From Maridesulfovibrio frigidus DSM 17176 (lineage in GTDB: Bacteria; Desulfobacterota; Desulfovibrionia; Desulfovibrionales; Desulfovibrionaceae), in the NCBI RefSeq assembly GCF_000711735.1, contig NZ_JONL01000003.1, positions 124,001-188,000 on the forward strand: 64,000 nt of DNA, written 5' to 3'. Of this stretch, positions 17,860 through 26,605 are shown one piece after another; the first letter of the stretch is position 1; every line of letters begins with the position of its first letter. The translations under genes and the position numbers were made by a program. Under the pieces are notes generated by a model. That model ran no database searches and was not told where the DNA came from. It worked only from the letters and a program-made list of their open reading frames with translations.

Positions 17860-20373
17860 TTATTCAAATCTTTGATCCAATTTCATTAAAGAGTAGTCTA
17901 GCAGGGTACTCTTTGGACATATTACCGCGAGCATTTTAGTTGGGCTCAGGTAAAGGTTGGTCCAGTCAAAATGGATAATGACTTTGTTTGGTGCCACTTC
18001 TTCATAGCTTTGCACAGTAGGACGAATGTCTTTGTCTTTGAATCCTTTTTTCGTCTTGTGCTTAATTACATATTCTTCTGATTCCAGAAAATTACGAAGT
18101 TCAGCCATTCTTGCCGCTACAGCTTCATCATCGCCATTAAAAGTGATGGCGAAATCTTCGATTTGCGGCTGGGGTTGCTTGCGTGAAAGTGTAAGTGTGT
18201 CCGCTCTGGTCATGAGAATACCTATTGGCATTTGCTCATTTAGTCTTTCAACTACTTCTTCTGAAGTGAGTTCCGTGCGGTACATTACGTTCATCCATTC
18301 AGCCTGACTTTCTACGGCCACCGGCAGTGCTCGTCCAAAGGATATCAGCGGCATGGGGTGGAACCCTTGAGAGAATGTCAGTGGAAGTTTTGCTCTGCGC
18401 ATTGCTCTTTCGAAAACAGGGGCAAGGTCTAGCTGGCTTAAGTAAGCTGTTGTTCCTGTTTTTGTGTACCAGATGCGGAAATGGCTGCCCTTGATTCCAA
18501 GGTCTGGCTTTTCTTCCTGAACAAATGGTGGAACTTCGCCAGTCTGGTCTCTTTCGGTGAAGACCATCTTCGGGCGGATATCACTTTCAATAGCCTGATC
18601 CTTAAGAAGCGACTTGCGCCCGTCAAATTCGCAGACTCCGCAACTGTTGCATTCTGCGTAACGACAGTCATCGGTCATCTTTTCTTTGAAACTGCGATTC
18701 CTTTCTGTCAGCAGGTATTTTTTGCTGACACCGCTTGAAATATGATCCCACGGAAGTCTTTGATCTACATCGCGCGCTGCGAGATAATCTTCCGGAGATA
18801 AGCCTTCTTCTTTCATTGCTTCAAGGAACTCTGGCAGACTCATATGGTCTTTCCAGCTTGTGAATATGGCTCCGCGTTCGTATGCCTTCTGCACAACTGG
18901 GCCTAGTTTGCGGTCCCCGCGTGAGAAAATACCTTCAAGGAAGCTCATACGCGGAATGTGAAATTTTAGTTTGATGCGCTTATATTTGCTGAACTTTTCG
19001 CGCAGGTAATCAAGTTTCTCATTAATTTCATCAAGGGAGCTTTGGCGTTCCCACTGGAATGGTGTGTGCGGTTTAGGCACGAAAGGAGAAATTGCAGCGG
19101 AGATCTGCATGACTTTGACATGCGGTCCTCCGATGTCGCGAACCTTGACGCAAAGGTCGAGGATTGCATCCAGATCTTCAAATGTTTCCGTGGGCAAACC
19201 GATCATGAAATATAGTTTGATGCTCTGCCAGCCATTTTCGAATAGCATTTGCGAATGATCAAGCAACTGCTGTTCGGATATCCCTTTATTGATTACATCA
19301 CGCAGTCTCTGGCTTCCGGCTTCAGGAGCCAGCGTTGCGCCGGTACGTCTGATGGTTGCAATGCGCTCCATGATAGGAGCGGAAAGTGATCCAACGCGCA
19401 GGGAGGGCAGTGAAATTGAAATCTGTTCAGCCGCACAGTGGTCAAAACTTTTTGCAAAAAGAGTATCGAGGGCAGAATAGTCGCCAGTACTGAGTGAGAG
19501 ATATGAAGTCTCTTCGTAACCTGTTTTATCAAGGCCTTTCATCAATGTATTGGTCAACGTTTTAGGAGTACGTTCTCGAACCGGACGGTAGATTACACCA
19601 GCCTGACAGAAACGGCACCCTCTGGTGCAACCTCTGGCAATTTCAAGAGTGAGCCTGTCGTGGATGGCTTTACCATATGGAAGAACCTGATTCTCAGGGA
19701 AATCTATAGGATTTAGGTCGTCGACAATGGCTTTTTCAACAGAAAAATCACCTGGATTTTCGGGATCGAAAAATGAAGGGATGTAGATGCCTGCGAGTTT
19801 CGAGAGAGCCGTAAGTTTATCAGCTCTTCCCAGTCCCTTTTCTTTACAGTCGGCAATTGTTTCAAGAACACGCAGAATTGATTCTTCTCCGTCACCAATC
19901 ATCATGACATCTAAAAAGTCTGCCATTGGCTCCGCATTGAAACAAGCGCCTCCACCAGCAATAATAAGCGGGTGATCTTCAGTCCTGTCGGCTGCCTTAA
20001 GTGGAATTCCCGAAAGGTCTAACATGTAGAGCACGTTAGTATAGCACAGCTCATGCGTCAGGCTAATTCCTAGGGCGTCAAGATCTTTGACAGGGGTGTC
20101 GCTCTCAAGGGTTGCCAGCAATTCATCATGCTCGCGCATTATTCCTGCTGTTTCCTGACAAGGAACATAGGCGCGTTCAGCGTAGAAATCAGGATTGTTG
20201 TTCACGATTTCGTAGAGAATTTTTTGTCCAAGGTAAGACATCCCAATTTCGTATAGATCTGGAAAACCGAGAGCTATATGAACTTTGACAGAAGCCAAGT
20301 CCTTGTGAACGGTTCCCCATTCGGAACCAAGATAACGTGTAGGACGGGGCAGGAGGGGGAGTAGCTTTTTCAA
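17860..20373 (-). CDS. TIGR03960-type B12-binding radical SAM protein fused to a DUF2344 domain
   Basis: 837 residues, starting at TTG 20373 (AGGT 8 nt upstream). Residues about 1-190 form a B12-binding-like domain (DLYEIGMSYLG; SLTHELCYTN). The radical SAM core has the cluster motif in ARGCTRGCRFCQAG near residue 260. After about residue 590 there is a small Cys-rich patch (CRYAECNSCGVCEF), then a DUF2344/TIGR03936 domain (FRIWYTKTGTTAYLSQLDL, FSQGFHPMP). The fusion is normal for the family. In many bacteria it is near rRNA or RNase G-type genes; its substrate is not established. Monocistronic here. Confidence 0.88.
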   Translation of the reverse strand: MKKLLPLLPRPTRYLGSEWGTVHKDLASVKVHIALGFPDLYEIGMSYLGQKILYEIVNNNPDFYAERAYVPCQETAGIMREHDELLATLESDTPVKDLDALGISLTHELCYTNVLYMLDLSGIPLKAADRTEDHPLIIAGGGACFNAEPMADFLDVMMIGDGEESILRVLETIADCKEKGLGRADKLTALSKLAGIYIPSFFDPENPGDFSVEKAIVDDLNPIDFPENQVLPYGKAIHDRLTLEIARGCTRGCRFCQAGVIYRPVRERTPKTLTNTLMKGLDKTGYEETSYLSLSTGDYSALDTLFAKSFDHCAAEQISISLPSLRVGSLSAPIMERIATIRRTGATLAPEAGSQRLRDVINKGISEQQLLDHSQMLFENGWQSIKLYFMIGLPTETFEDLDAILDLCVKVRDIGGPHVKVMQISAAISPFVPKPHTPFQWERQSSLDEINEKLDYLREKFSKYKRIKLKFHIPRMSFLEGIFSRGDRKLGPVVQKAYERGAIFTSWKDHMSLPEFLEAMKEEGLSPEDYLAARDVDQRLPWDHISSGVSKKYLLTERNRSFKEKMTDDCRYAECNSCGVCEFDGRKSLLKDQAIESDIRPKMVFTERDQTGEVPPFVQEEKPDLGIKGSHFRIWYTKTGTTAYLSQLDLAPVFERAMRRAKLPLTFSQGFHPMPLISFGRALPVAVESQAEWMNVMYRTELTSEEVVERLNEQMPIGILMTRADTLTLSRKQPQPQIEDFAITFNGDDEAVAARMAELRNFLESEEYVIKHKTKKGFKDKDIRPTVQSYEEVAPNKVIIHFDWTNLYLSPTKMLAVICPKSTLLDYSLMKLDQRFE

Positions 20374-20494
20374 GTGTATTACCTGTGAAAAAAAGATTTA
20401 ACTGCGATATTGCCGGAAATATTGAGCCGGAAATTTAAACTGGAAAATATACGAATAGAAATCGGGGAGTCTTGTTTAAGACTCCCCGTACTAA

Positions 20495-20848
20495 TTATTT
20501 CTTGAGAAGCTCTGAGATATCGGAAACGTTTCCGCCGCCCATTCCGCCACCTAGGCTTCCGCCAAGTCCGCCGGAGGAAAGAGTAAGCTTGCTGGAAGCT
20601 TCAAGGTACTTAGTAGATACATCTTCAGGGCAATTTTTGTATTCATACATAATGTGCTTGCCGTCGAGTTCTCCTTCGATTTCGTTGTCGAAGGGGTAGC
20701 CGAAAGGTAGAATCATCATTTGTACACCCTGTTCGGCAGGAACAGTCTGAAGTACAGCAGGATCAGAGATGATATTTTTTTCAGCATCCCATTTACCTAT
20801 AACCATTTCGCCATTAACCAGTTTGAAAAGCTTTACATTATAGCCCAC
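20495..20848 (-). CDS. Small Sm-like protein with glycine-rich tail
   Basis: 117 residues, GTG start at 20848 supported by AAGGAG 7-9 nt upstream. Residues 1-55 (YNVKLFKLVNGEMVIGKW, then PAVLQ) resemble the short Sm-like fold proteins of phages and bacteria that begin VKL-x-GEx-(I/V)IG. The C-terminus has a Gly-rich stretch (SSGGLGGSLGGGMGGG) before a helix. I cannot assign a function; RNA binding is only a guess from the fold. It is flanked by a hairpin terminator upstream and has no obvious operon partner. Confidence 0.7.
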   Translation of the reverse strand: MGYNVKLFKLVNGEMVIGKWDAEKNIISDPAVLQTVPAEQGVQMMILPFGYPFDNEIEGELDGKHIMYEYKNCPEDVSTKYLEASSKLTLSSGGLGGSLGGGMGGGNVSDISELLKK

Positions 20849-21023
20849 TAGAACTCTCCTTGAAATTAAGTGCCATTATAAAAAAAGACCGGAAGATGAA
20901 AAGTCCGTTCCGGCTTCAAAATTGCGCATTGCAGTAACAAGAGAGAATTAGTGATTGACCTGTGACCTGTCAAGCATATCTACCTTAAAAGGGAAGAGTT
21001 GTTTTACTTAATTTAAATAGAAG

Positions 21024-21059
21024 ATCCCTGCCTATGTGTGTCATAGACAGGGATTTTTA
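21024..21059. terminator. Terminator-like hairpin downstream of the OFA transporter
   Basis: ATCCCTGCCTATG (21024-21036) pairs with CATAGACAGGGAT (21042-21054) with one mismatch; TTTTT follows on the + strand. Both neighbouring genes are on the - strand, where the downstream side is AT-rich but not a clean T-run. An additional GGTCAT/ATGACC hairpin lies closer to the transporter stop. Confidence 0.55.
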
Positions 21060-21098
21060 AAGAAACGGTCAACGGGGTCATTTCATGACCGCTTAGTT

Positions 21099-22385
21099 TT
21101 AATGGCTATTAGCGTATTCTGGCTGTCCGGAAAGTTCTTTTTTTGGGGCTTTTACAAGTGAGATAGCAATGGATCCCAATATACAGCAAGCTCCGCAGAT
21201 GGTGAATGCCATAGGGAAGTTTCCTAGATCGCCAAGCTGTCCACCTAACATTGGGCCGAATATTCCGCCTACTCCGTAAGCTAAGAATACGTATGGGTAG
21301 TTCTGTCCAACATTTTTTGTCCCGAACGTATCCGCTGTCATGGTCGGGAAGAGAGCAAAGTTGCCACCGAAGTTAAAGCCGATAATTGTTGCTCCAATGT
21401 ACAATAAGTATTCATTTCCGGCCATGCTTGTGAAAGCAAGCAGTGTTACACCCTGAATTGTCGTCATCATAAAAATTGACATTTTACGTCCAATTTTATC
21501 GCTTGCGATCCCCCATGCAATTCTTCCTATTCCGTTTGCAAGGCTAAAGAAAACAGCCATCGCGGTTCCAGATATTGCACTTGATTCTGCTGCTGAAAGT
21601 CCCTGTGCTTGAAGTGCTTCCATCGGGTAAAGTTTCATAAGTCCAATGGACATAAGGCCTGCAGCAGCACTAACCGTAAAAGTTAAAAATATAAGAATAA
21701 ACTGTGGTGTTTTAAGCATTTCTCTAAATGAGAAATCAACTTCTTTTTTAGCAGTTTTACCGGAGGATGTTACTTCTGGGTTGTATCCTTCAGGCAACCA
21801 GCCTTCGGGCGGGAAAACCATCCATGTTCCGCCCAGTGCGATCATCGCGAAAAAGAGAACTCCATAGATTGAAAAGGTCATGGAAAGGCCAAAATCGTTT
21901 ATGAGATTCCCCCATGCTCCAGCGAGTTTTACCCATGCCATTGCACCAAATCCGAAACCCGCAACAGCAAAGCCGGTGATGAATCCTTTTCTATCCGGGA
22001 ACCAGCGCATACCAACTGCGATAGGTACAGCATAGCCGAATCCGATGCCTGCGCCTCCGATAACTCCGATAAAGAGACAAAGAGCCGGGAAGCTGGTGCC
22101 GCCGAACATTCCTGCAAGAGCGTAACCTGCGCCGAGAACAATCCCACTCAGCATTGCGAGTTTTTTAGGACCCCAAACAGCCATTTTTTTACCTGCCCAA
22201 ACCATGGAGAGGGCAAAAGTTACAAGGCCGATGGAGAAAACAGCCTGAGTCTGAATCTTAGTCCATCCGTCTTGAATAAGAGAGGGAGTAAATACAGACC
22301 ATGCATAGATTGCTCCGAGAGCCAGTTGAATAAGAATAGCTCCCAGTACTGCAAACCATCTGTTCATTATTTTTTGTTCACTCAT
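21099..22385 (-). CDS. MFS transporter, OFA (oxalate/formate antiporter-like) family
   Basis: 428 residues with 12 predicted membrane segments. The first segment reads LGAILIQLALGAIYAWSVFT, the hallmark of the OFA family, and the loop after TM2 carries a GPKKLAM-type motif. It moves small carboxylates or related anions across the inner membrane; substrate cannot be read from sequence. The presence of acs nearby and a shared upstream box (see 22516) suggests a role with acetate or a similar monocarboxylate, but this is inference. SD CAGGA precedes the ATG. Confidence 0.85.
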   Translation of the reverse strand: MSEQKIMNRWFAVLGAILIQLALGAIYAWSVFTPSLIQDGWTKIQTQAVFSIGLVTFALSMVWAGKKMAVWGPKKLAMLSGIVLGAGYALAGMFGGTSFPALCLFIGVIGGAGIGFGYAVPIAVGMRWFPDRKGFITGFAVAGFGFGAMAWVKLAGAWGNLINDFGLSMTFSIYGVLFFAMIALGGTWMVFPPEGWLPEGYNPEVTSSGKTAKKEVDFSFREMLKTPQFILIFLTFTVSAAAGLMSIGLMKLYPMEALQAQGLSAAESSAISGTAMAVFFSLANGIGRIAWGIASDKIGRKMSIFMMTTIQGVTLLAFTSMAGNEYLLYIGATIIGFNFGGNFALFPTMTADTFGTKNVGQNYPYVFLAYGVGGIFGPMLGGQLGDLGNFPMAFTICGACCILGSIAISLVKAPKKELSGQPEYANSH

Positions 22386-22515
22386 TTGTCCTGCCCCCAG
22401 TGTTGAGATTGAAAAAAAGCCCTTTCTGCTGTTTTAATTGTGTGCGCTCACTTCTGCGGGTGACCGCCTCTTCCATTTATGAATTAAAACACAGACTAAT
22501 TTTCAGTGCATTCCA

Positions 22516-22529
22516 TTTTCGGTGAACGG
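22516..22529. promoter_or_regulatory. Upstream box shared with acs
   Basis: TTTTCGGTGAACGG, about 130 bp upstream of the OFA transporter start. It matches TTTTCGATAAACGG at 26426-26439 upstream of acs in 12 of 14 positions. Together with CGAAAA at 22541-22546 it forms a spaced inverted repeat. Possible binding site of a regulator shared by the two genes. Confidence 0.35.
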
Positions 22530-22606
22530 CATGAAAAATAACGAAAAAGTAGTTTTAACCTAGTTTTTACCGCCTATCGCTGGATTTTTGCCGCTGGCAG
22601 GGAGGA

Positions 22607-23233
22607 TTATTTCAAAATCATCTCACTATATGTCTGACGCCAGCCTTTTGGGTGAACGTTTACTCCAGGTTTCAAATAACCGACAGCTATAAGCATAGGA
22701 ATCCAATAATTGTCGGGGATATTAAACTCTTTTTTCACGCCGTCATGATCGAAACCATCCATAGGATGGGTCTCAAGACCTTGCGCCGATGCTGAATACA
22801 TTAGTGACATAGCGAATAAGCCTGCATTCTTATTGGCAAAAGCTTGTGACGCCTCACTATCTCTTCCGTAAAGTCCTGTGGTTGCACCTAAAAACCAGTC
22901 GCGCTGTTCGGGCTGCATTTTTCCAGATTCAAGATTGTCTTTAAAAACACTTTCTAGTGAACTACTTCCTTCTTTCCAACCATCACGGTCGGCTAGAACA
23001 ATTAGTATAACTGGTGCTTCGGTGACTTTTGGCTGATCGAAGGCAAGCTTTTGAAGCACAGCTTTTTGTTTATTGTCGCGAAGTATCTTCAACTTCCATG
23101 GCTGGAGATTGTAGCTGGAAGGCGCTTTTGCTCCGTTTTCAATAACGGTTTTTAAAAGAGCTTCGTCGACATCGCGTTCTGTATCGAAATAATTAACAGC
23201 TCTTCTTTTGGTCAGAGTATCGTTGAAATCCAT
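22607..23233 (-). CDS. Nitroreductase family protein
   Basis: 208 residues. FMN-dependent nitroreductase fold: RRAVNYFDTERDVD near the N-terminus, APSSYNLQPWKL for the FMN phosphate/isoalloxazine region, and a C-terminal IAVGYLKPG segment. A soluble NAD(P)H-dependent oxidoreductase for nitro compounds or quinone-like acceptors. ATG 23233 has GGGGG 8 nt upstream and starts 2 bp after the pirin stop, so it is cotranscribed with pirin. Confidence 0.88.
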   Translation of the reverse strand: MDFNDTLTKRRAVNYFDTERDVDEALLKTVIENGAKAPSSYNLQPWKLKILRDNKQKAVLQKLAFDQPKVTEAPVILIVLADRDGWKEGSSSLESVFKDNLESGKMQPEQRDWFLGATTGLYGRDSEASQAFANKNAGLFAMSLMYSASAQGLETHPMDGFDHDGVKKEFNIPDNYWIPMLIAVGYLKPGVNVHPKGWRQTYSEMILK

Positions 23234-23234
23234 A

Positions 23235-24092
23235 TTATTTCCCCCTTGATATACCTTGTTTCACAAATGTCCCTTCCTCATACTCACGGAATGCAAGATC
23301 AAGATCTTCCTTGGTGTGCATGACAATTGGGCCGCGCCAGAAAATTGGTTCATTTAAAGGTTTGCCGGTCATAAGTAGGAAACGTATTCCGCCTTCACCT
23401 GCGGTTACCGCAAATTCATCTCCTTTTTCGAACAATACGAGGGAGCGGTTTTTTACCAAAGTTCCGTTCACAGTTCCATCTCCATCAATAATATATATGA
23501 AGGCGGTATATTCTTTATTGATAGGGTGAACAAATTCCAGTCCTGCGGGAACAATACAATCAAAGTATTGCGGGTTGATGGCAATGTTTCTTGCCGGGCC
23601 ACTTATGCCGTCTATTTCTCCTGCAATTACTTTGATAACGGTTCCATTTTCGCGCACAACTTCAGGTATTTCATCCTTCGTTATTTCACGGTAATATGGA
23701 TCAATCATTTTATGGGAAGCAGGCAGGTTTGCCCATAATTGAAAGCCGAGCATTGCCCCGTTTTCATCTCCTTTGGGCATTTCCTGATGAACAATACCAC
23801 TTCCGGCAGTCATCCACTGAACACACCCAGCTGAAATAGTGCCCTCATTTCCAAGGCTGTCATCATGTTCTACATCACCACTATGTATATATGTGATGGT
23901 TTCGATGCCGCGATGGGGATGCCATGTAAATCCTTTGAGATAATCTGCTGGATTGTGTGAACGAAAATCGTCCAGCATCAGGAATGGATCGAAAAGTGAT
24001 GCTTCAAAGTATCCGAAGGCGCGGTGGAGCTTTACTCCGGCACCTTCGGTTACAGGTTCACCCTTAAATATTTGTTGAATTTCGCGTCGCAC
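23235..24092 (-). CDS. Pirin family protein
   Basis: 285 residues, bicupin. The metal-binding motifs are WHPHRGIETITYI near residue 56 (two His), an H-D-D segment, and GSGIVHQEMP (His and Glu). Many bacterial pirins have quercetinase-like activity or act as redox-sensitive regulators; which applies here is unknown. The start is GTG 24092 with AGGAG 5 nt upstream. First gene of a two-gene operon with the nitroreductase, a pairing that suggests a redox or xenobiotic response. Confidence 0.88.
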   Translation of the reverse strand: MRREIQQIFKGEPVTEGAGVKLHRAFGYFEASLFDPFLMLDDFRSHNPADYLKGFTWHPHRGIETITYIHSGDVEHDDSLGNEGTISAGCVQWMTAGSGIVHQEMPKGDENGAMLGFQLWANLPASHKMIDPYYREITKDEIPEVVRENGTVIKVIAGEIDGISGPARNIAINPQYFDCIVPAGLEFVHPINKEYTAFIYIIDGDGTVNGTLVKNRSLVLFEKGDEFAVTAGEGGIRFLLMTGKPLNEPIFWRGPIVMHTKEDLDLAFREYEEGTFVKQGISRGK

Positions 24093-24220
24093 ATAAGCTC
24101 CTTTATTCTGGAATTCTGTTCTTCCGAAAGGGAGAATGGCTTGAGGATATCAGTAAGATGCGACTTTGTAAGCAGGAATATAATGTAGGTAGCGTTAAAT
24201 TTGTCATTGGACATAAGAAA

Positions 24221-24282
24221 GCCGGGGTTCAGAATGCTATTGTTGCCACCTTCCAATAGTCAAAAGCATCTGAACACCCGGC
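24221..24282 (-). terminator. Long hairpin terminator after acs
   Basis: An imperfect stem spanning 62 bp: GCCGGGG..TTCAGA..TGCT..ATTG on one side, and CAATAG..AGCAT..TGAAC..CCGGC on the other. On the - strand it follows the acs stop by about 27 bp and ends in CTTTCTT, fitting a terminator for acs. Confidence 0.75.
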
Positions 24283-24308
24283 CTGATCCGGACTAAATTA
24301 CCTTAATA

Positions 24309-26294
24309 TTAAGGTTTCATGATTTCATCGTAACCTTCGATAAGAGTCGTCACAACTGACGGATCTGCGAGGGTTGAGGTGTCACCGAGATTAGCGGTGT
24401 CGCCTTCAACAATCTTACGAAGGATACGGCGCATGATTTTACCACTTCTGGTTTTAGGCAGAGATGGGGAGAACTGGATAACTTCCGGAGAAGCCAGAGG
24501 TCCAATTTCCTTACGAACATGCATGCGCAGTTCTTTGGTCATATCATCATCTTCGTCAAACTCTGCTTTAAGAGTTACGTAAGCGTAAATTGTCTGTCCT
24601 TTAACTTCATGAGGCATACCAACTACGGCTGCTTCAGAAACTTTAGGATGTGAAACTAGAGCTGATTCGATTTCAGCTGTTCCGAGTCTGTGGCCGGATA
24701 CGTTGATAACGTCATCTACGCGGCCCATGATCCAGTAGTAACCGTCTTCGTCCACGCGAGCTCCGTCACCGGATTCGTAAACGCCCGGGAAGCCCTGGAA
24801 GTACTGTTGTTTAAATCTTTCCTGATTACCCCAAACGCCGCGAAGCATCCCAGGCCAAGGTTTATTGATAACGAGGAATCCACCTTCGTTCGGACCGACT
24901 TCTTTGCCGTGTCTGTCAACAATCGATGCATCGATGCCGGGCAGAGGGAGTGTTGCGGAGCCTGGCTTAGTCGGCGTTGCGTAAGGCAGAGGAGCAAGAA
25001 CGTGACCACCTGTTTCAGTCTGCCACCATGTGTCAACGATCGGGATATCTTTATCACCGATTTTATCGTGGTACCACATCCATGCTTCGGGGTTGATAGG
25101 TTCACCAACTGTTCCGAGAACACGCAGGCTGGAGAGGTCATATTTTTCAGCCCACTGGTCGCCTTCACGCATTAGAGCACGAATGGCAGTAGGAGCTGTG
25201 TAGAAAACATTAACTCTGAATTTTTCACAAACCTGCCAGAATCTAGCTGGATCTGGATAGGTCGGAACGGATTCGAACATGATGCTGGTCGCACCGAGAG
25301 CGAGTGGTCCGTATACGATGTATGAATGTCCTGTTACCCAGCCAATATCAGCGGTACACCAGTGAACGTCATCATCTTTAAGATCGAAAACCCATTGGCA
25401 GGTATGAGCTGCGTAGGTCATGTAACCACCTGTTGTGTGGAAAACACCTTTAGGTTTGCCAGTACTACCGGAAGTGTAGAGAATGAAAAGAGGATCTTCA
25501 GAATCCATGAGCTCGTAAGGGCAGTCGTTGGAAATTTCCGGGTCGGACATTAGGTCGCCCCAGAATCTGTCTCTACCTTCAACCATTTCAACTTCGTTGC
25601 CAGCTCTTGGAACAACAACACATTGTTCAACTGTTGGACATTCTTTGAGTGCTTCGTCGGAGTTTGGCTTCAAAGGAATAACTCTGCCGCCGCGAAGTAC
25701 GCCGTCGCCTGTGATGTGAACCTTAACTTCACAGTCATTGATGCGGTCGCGAAGACTGTTGGAGCTGAATCCTGCAAAAATAATAGTGTGCGGTGCACCG
25801 ATACGGGTACATGCAAGCATTGCGATAGCAAGTTCAGGAATCATTGGAAGGTAGATAGAAACGCGGTCGCCTTTTTCTACGCCCATTTTTTTAAGAACAT
25901 TTGCAAATCGGCAAACTTCACGGTGAAGCATGTCGTAAGTGTAAACTTTAACTTCATCGTCCTGCTCGCCCTGCCAGATAAGTGCAGCTTTGTTGCGGCG
26001 ACCATTTTCAATATGACGATCTAAGCAGTTTGCAGAAGCATTCAGCTTTCCGCCCTTGAACCAGTTAATTTCTGGTTTGTCGAAATCGTATTCTAGAACT
26101 GTGTCCCATTTTTTGTCCCATGTGATGAGCTCTTCTGCGCGTTCGGCCCAGAATCCATCCATATCATTAATAGAACGGTCATAAATGGCTTTGTATTCTT
26201 CAAGACTTTTCACGCACGCTGTAGGTACGTTGGTGGGAGGATTAAAAAGTCTTTTTTCGGTAGAAAGGCTTTCAATTTTGTTCTCTTTAGTCAT
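24309..26294 (-). CDS. acs: Acetyl-CoA synthetase
   Basis: 661 residues, full length. It converts acetate, ATP and CoA to acetyl-CoA through acetyl-AMP. Motifs: the P-loop YTSGSTGKPKG near residue 270, WWQTETGG, the hinge GRVDDVINVSGHRLGTAEIE near residue 530, and PKTRSGKIMRRILRKI, whose first Lys is the conserved acetylation site. SD AGGAGGT lies 9 nt before ATG 26294. Monocistronic, with a roughly 310-bp upstream region shared with the divergent glycosyltransferase gene that carries repeated AAACGG boxes. Confidence 0.95.
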   Translation of the reverse strand: MTKENKIESLSTEKRLFNPPTNVPTACVKSLEEYKAIYDRSINDMDGFWAERAEELITWDKKWDTVLEYDFDKPEINWFKGGKLNASANCLDRHIENGRRNKAALIWQGEQDDEVKVYTYDMLHREVCRFANVLKKMGVEKGDRVSIYLPMIPELAIAMLACTRIGAPHTIIFAGFSSNSLRDRINDCEVKVHITGDGVLRGGRVIPLKPNSDEALKECPTVEQCVVVPRAGNEVEMVEGRDRFWGDLMSDPEISNDCPYELMDSEDPLFILYTSGSTGKPKGVFHTTGGYMTYAAHTCQWVFDLKDDDVHWCTADIGWVTGHSYIVYGPLALGATSIMFESVPTYPDPARFWQVCEKFRVNVFYTAPTAIRALMREGDQWAEKYDLSSLRVLGTVGEPINPEAWMWYHDKIGDKDIPIVDTWWQTETGGHVLAPLPYATPTKPGSATLPLPGIDASIVDRHGKEVGPNEGGFLVINKPWPGMLRGVWGNQERFKQQYFQGFPGVYESGDGARVDEDGYYWIMGRVDDVINVSGHRLGTAEIESALVSHPKVSEAAVVGMPHEVKGQTIYAYVTLKAEFDEDDDMTKELRMHVRKEIGPLASPEVIQFSPSLPKTRSGKIMRRILRKIVEGDTANLGDTSTLADPSVVTTLIEGYDEIMKP

Positions 26295-26425
26295 TTGGTG
26301 AAACCTCCTGAGAGTTAATAGGTGCCTGATTGTGCAGAAAAGGGTTATCCGGTTTGTAACCCCACAAATGGTTTTTCTGACCGGATGAGCTAGTTATATA
26401 CACTTTTCACTTTTGATGCACATGG

Positions 26426-26516
26426 TTTTCGATAAACGGTAGGATAAAAGCGTGGACGGAACTAACTGCCGTTTGGCGGTGTTAATTACCCGTTAAACTG
26501 AAAAAGCTACCGTTTG
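26426..26516. promoter_or_regulatory. Cluster of AAACGG boxes upstream of acs
   Basis: AAACGGTAG at 26434-26442 and its perfect inverse CTACCGTTT at 26508-26516 flank two further boxes, CCGTTT at 26469-26474 and CCGTTA at 26490-26495. The first box is part of a 14-mer, TTTTCGATAAACGG, that recurs with two changes upstream of the OFA transporter. The arrangement resembles a multi-site operator or enhancer. Confidence 0.4.
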
Positions 26517-26523
26517 CAGCATC

Positions 26524-26551
26524 TTGTTCCTATTGCCCGAGCTTGTATACT
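26524..26551 (+). promoter_or_regulatory. Candidate sigma-70 promoter of the GT9 gene
   Basis: TTGTTC (26524-26529), 16-bp spacer, TATACT (26546-26551); about 55 bp upstream of the chosen start. Confidence 0.35.
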
Positions 26552-26605
26552 GATGTTACCAAGGTATATTCTCTTAAAAAGATTAAAGAAAGGAAGCTCC
26601 ACGTG

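Larger units (their letters stand above)
26295..26605. other. Divergent regulatory region between acs and the GT9 gene
   Basis: No gene. It holds the acs leader and promoter and the promoter of the + strand glycosyltransferase gene. A cluster of AAACGG/CCGTTT boxes lies at 26426-26516. No -24/-12 promoter was found on either strand. Confidence 0.5.

Noticed and set aside
22430-22480. CRP-like palindrome GTGTGCGCTCAC upstream of the OFA transporter
   Set aside because: It does not match TGTGA-N6-TCACA well.
24716-25168. 150-codon frame inside acs
   Set aside because: Out-of-frame shadow of acs.
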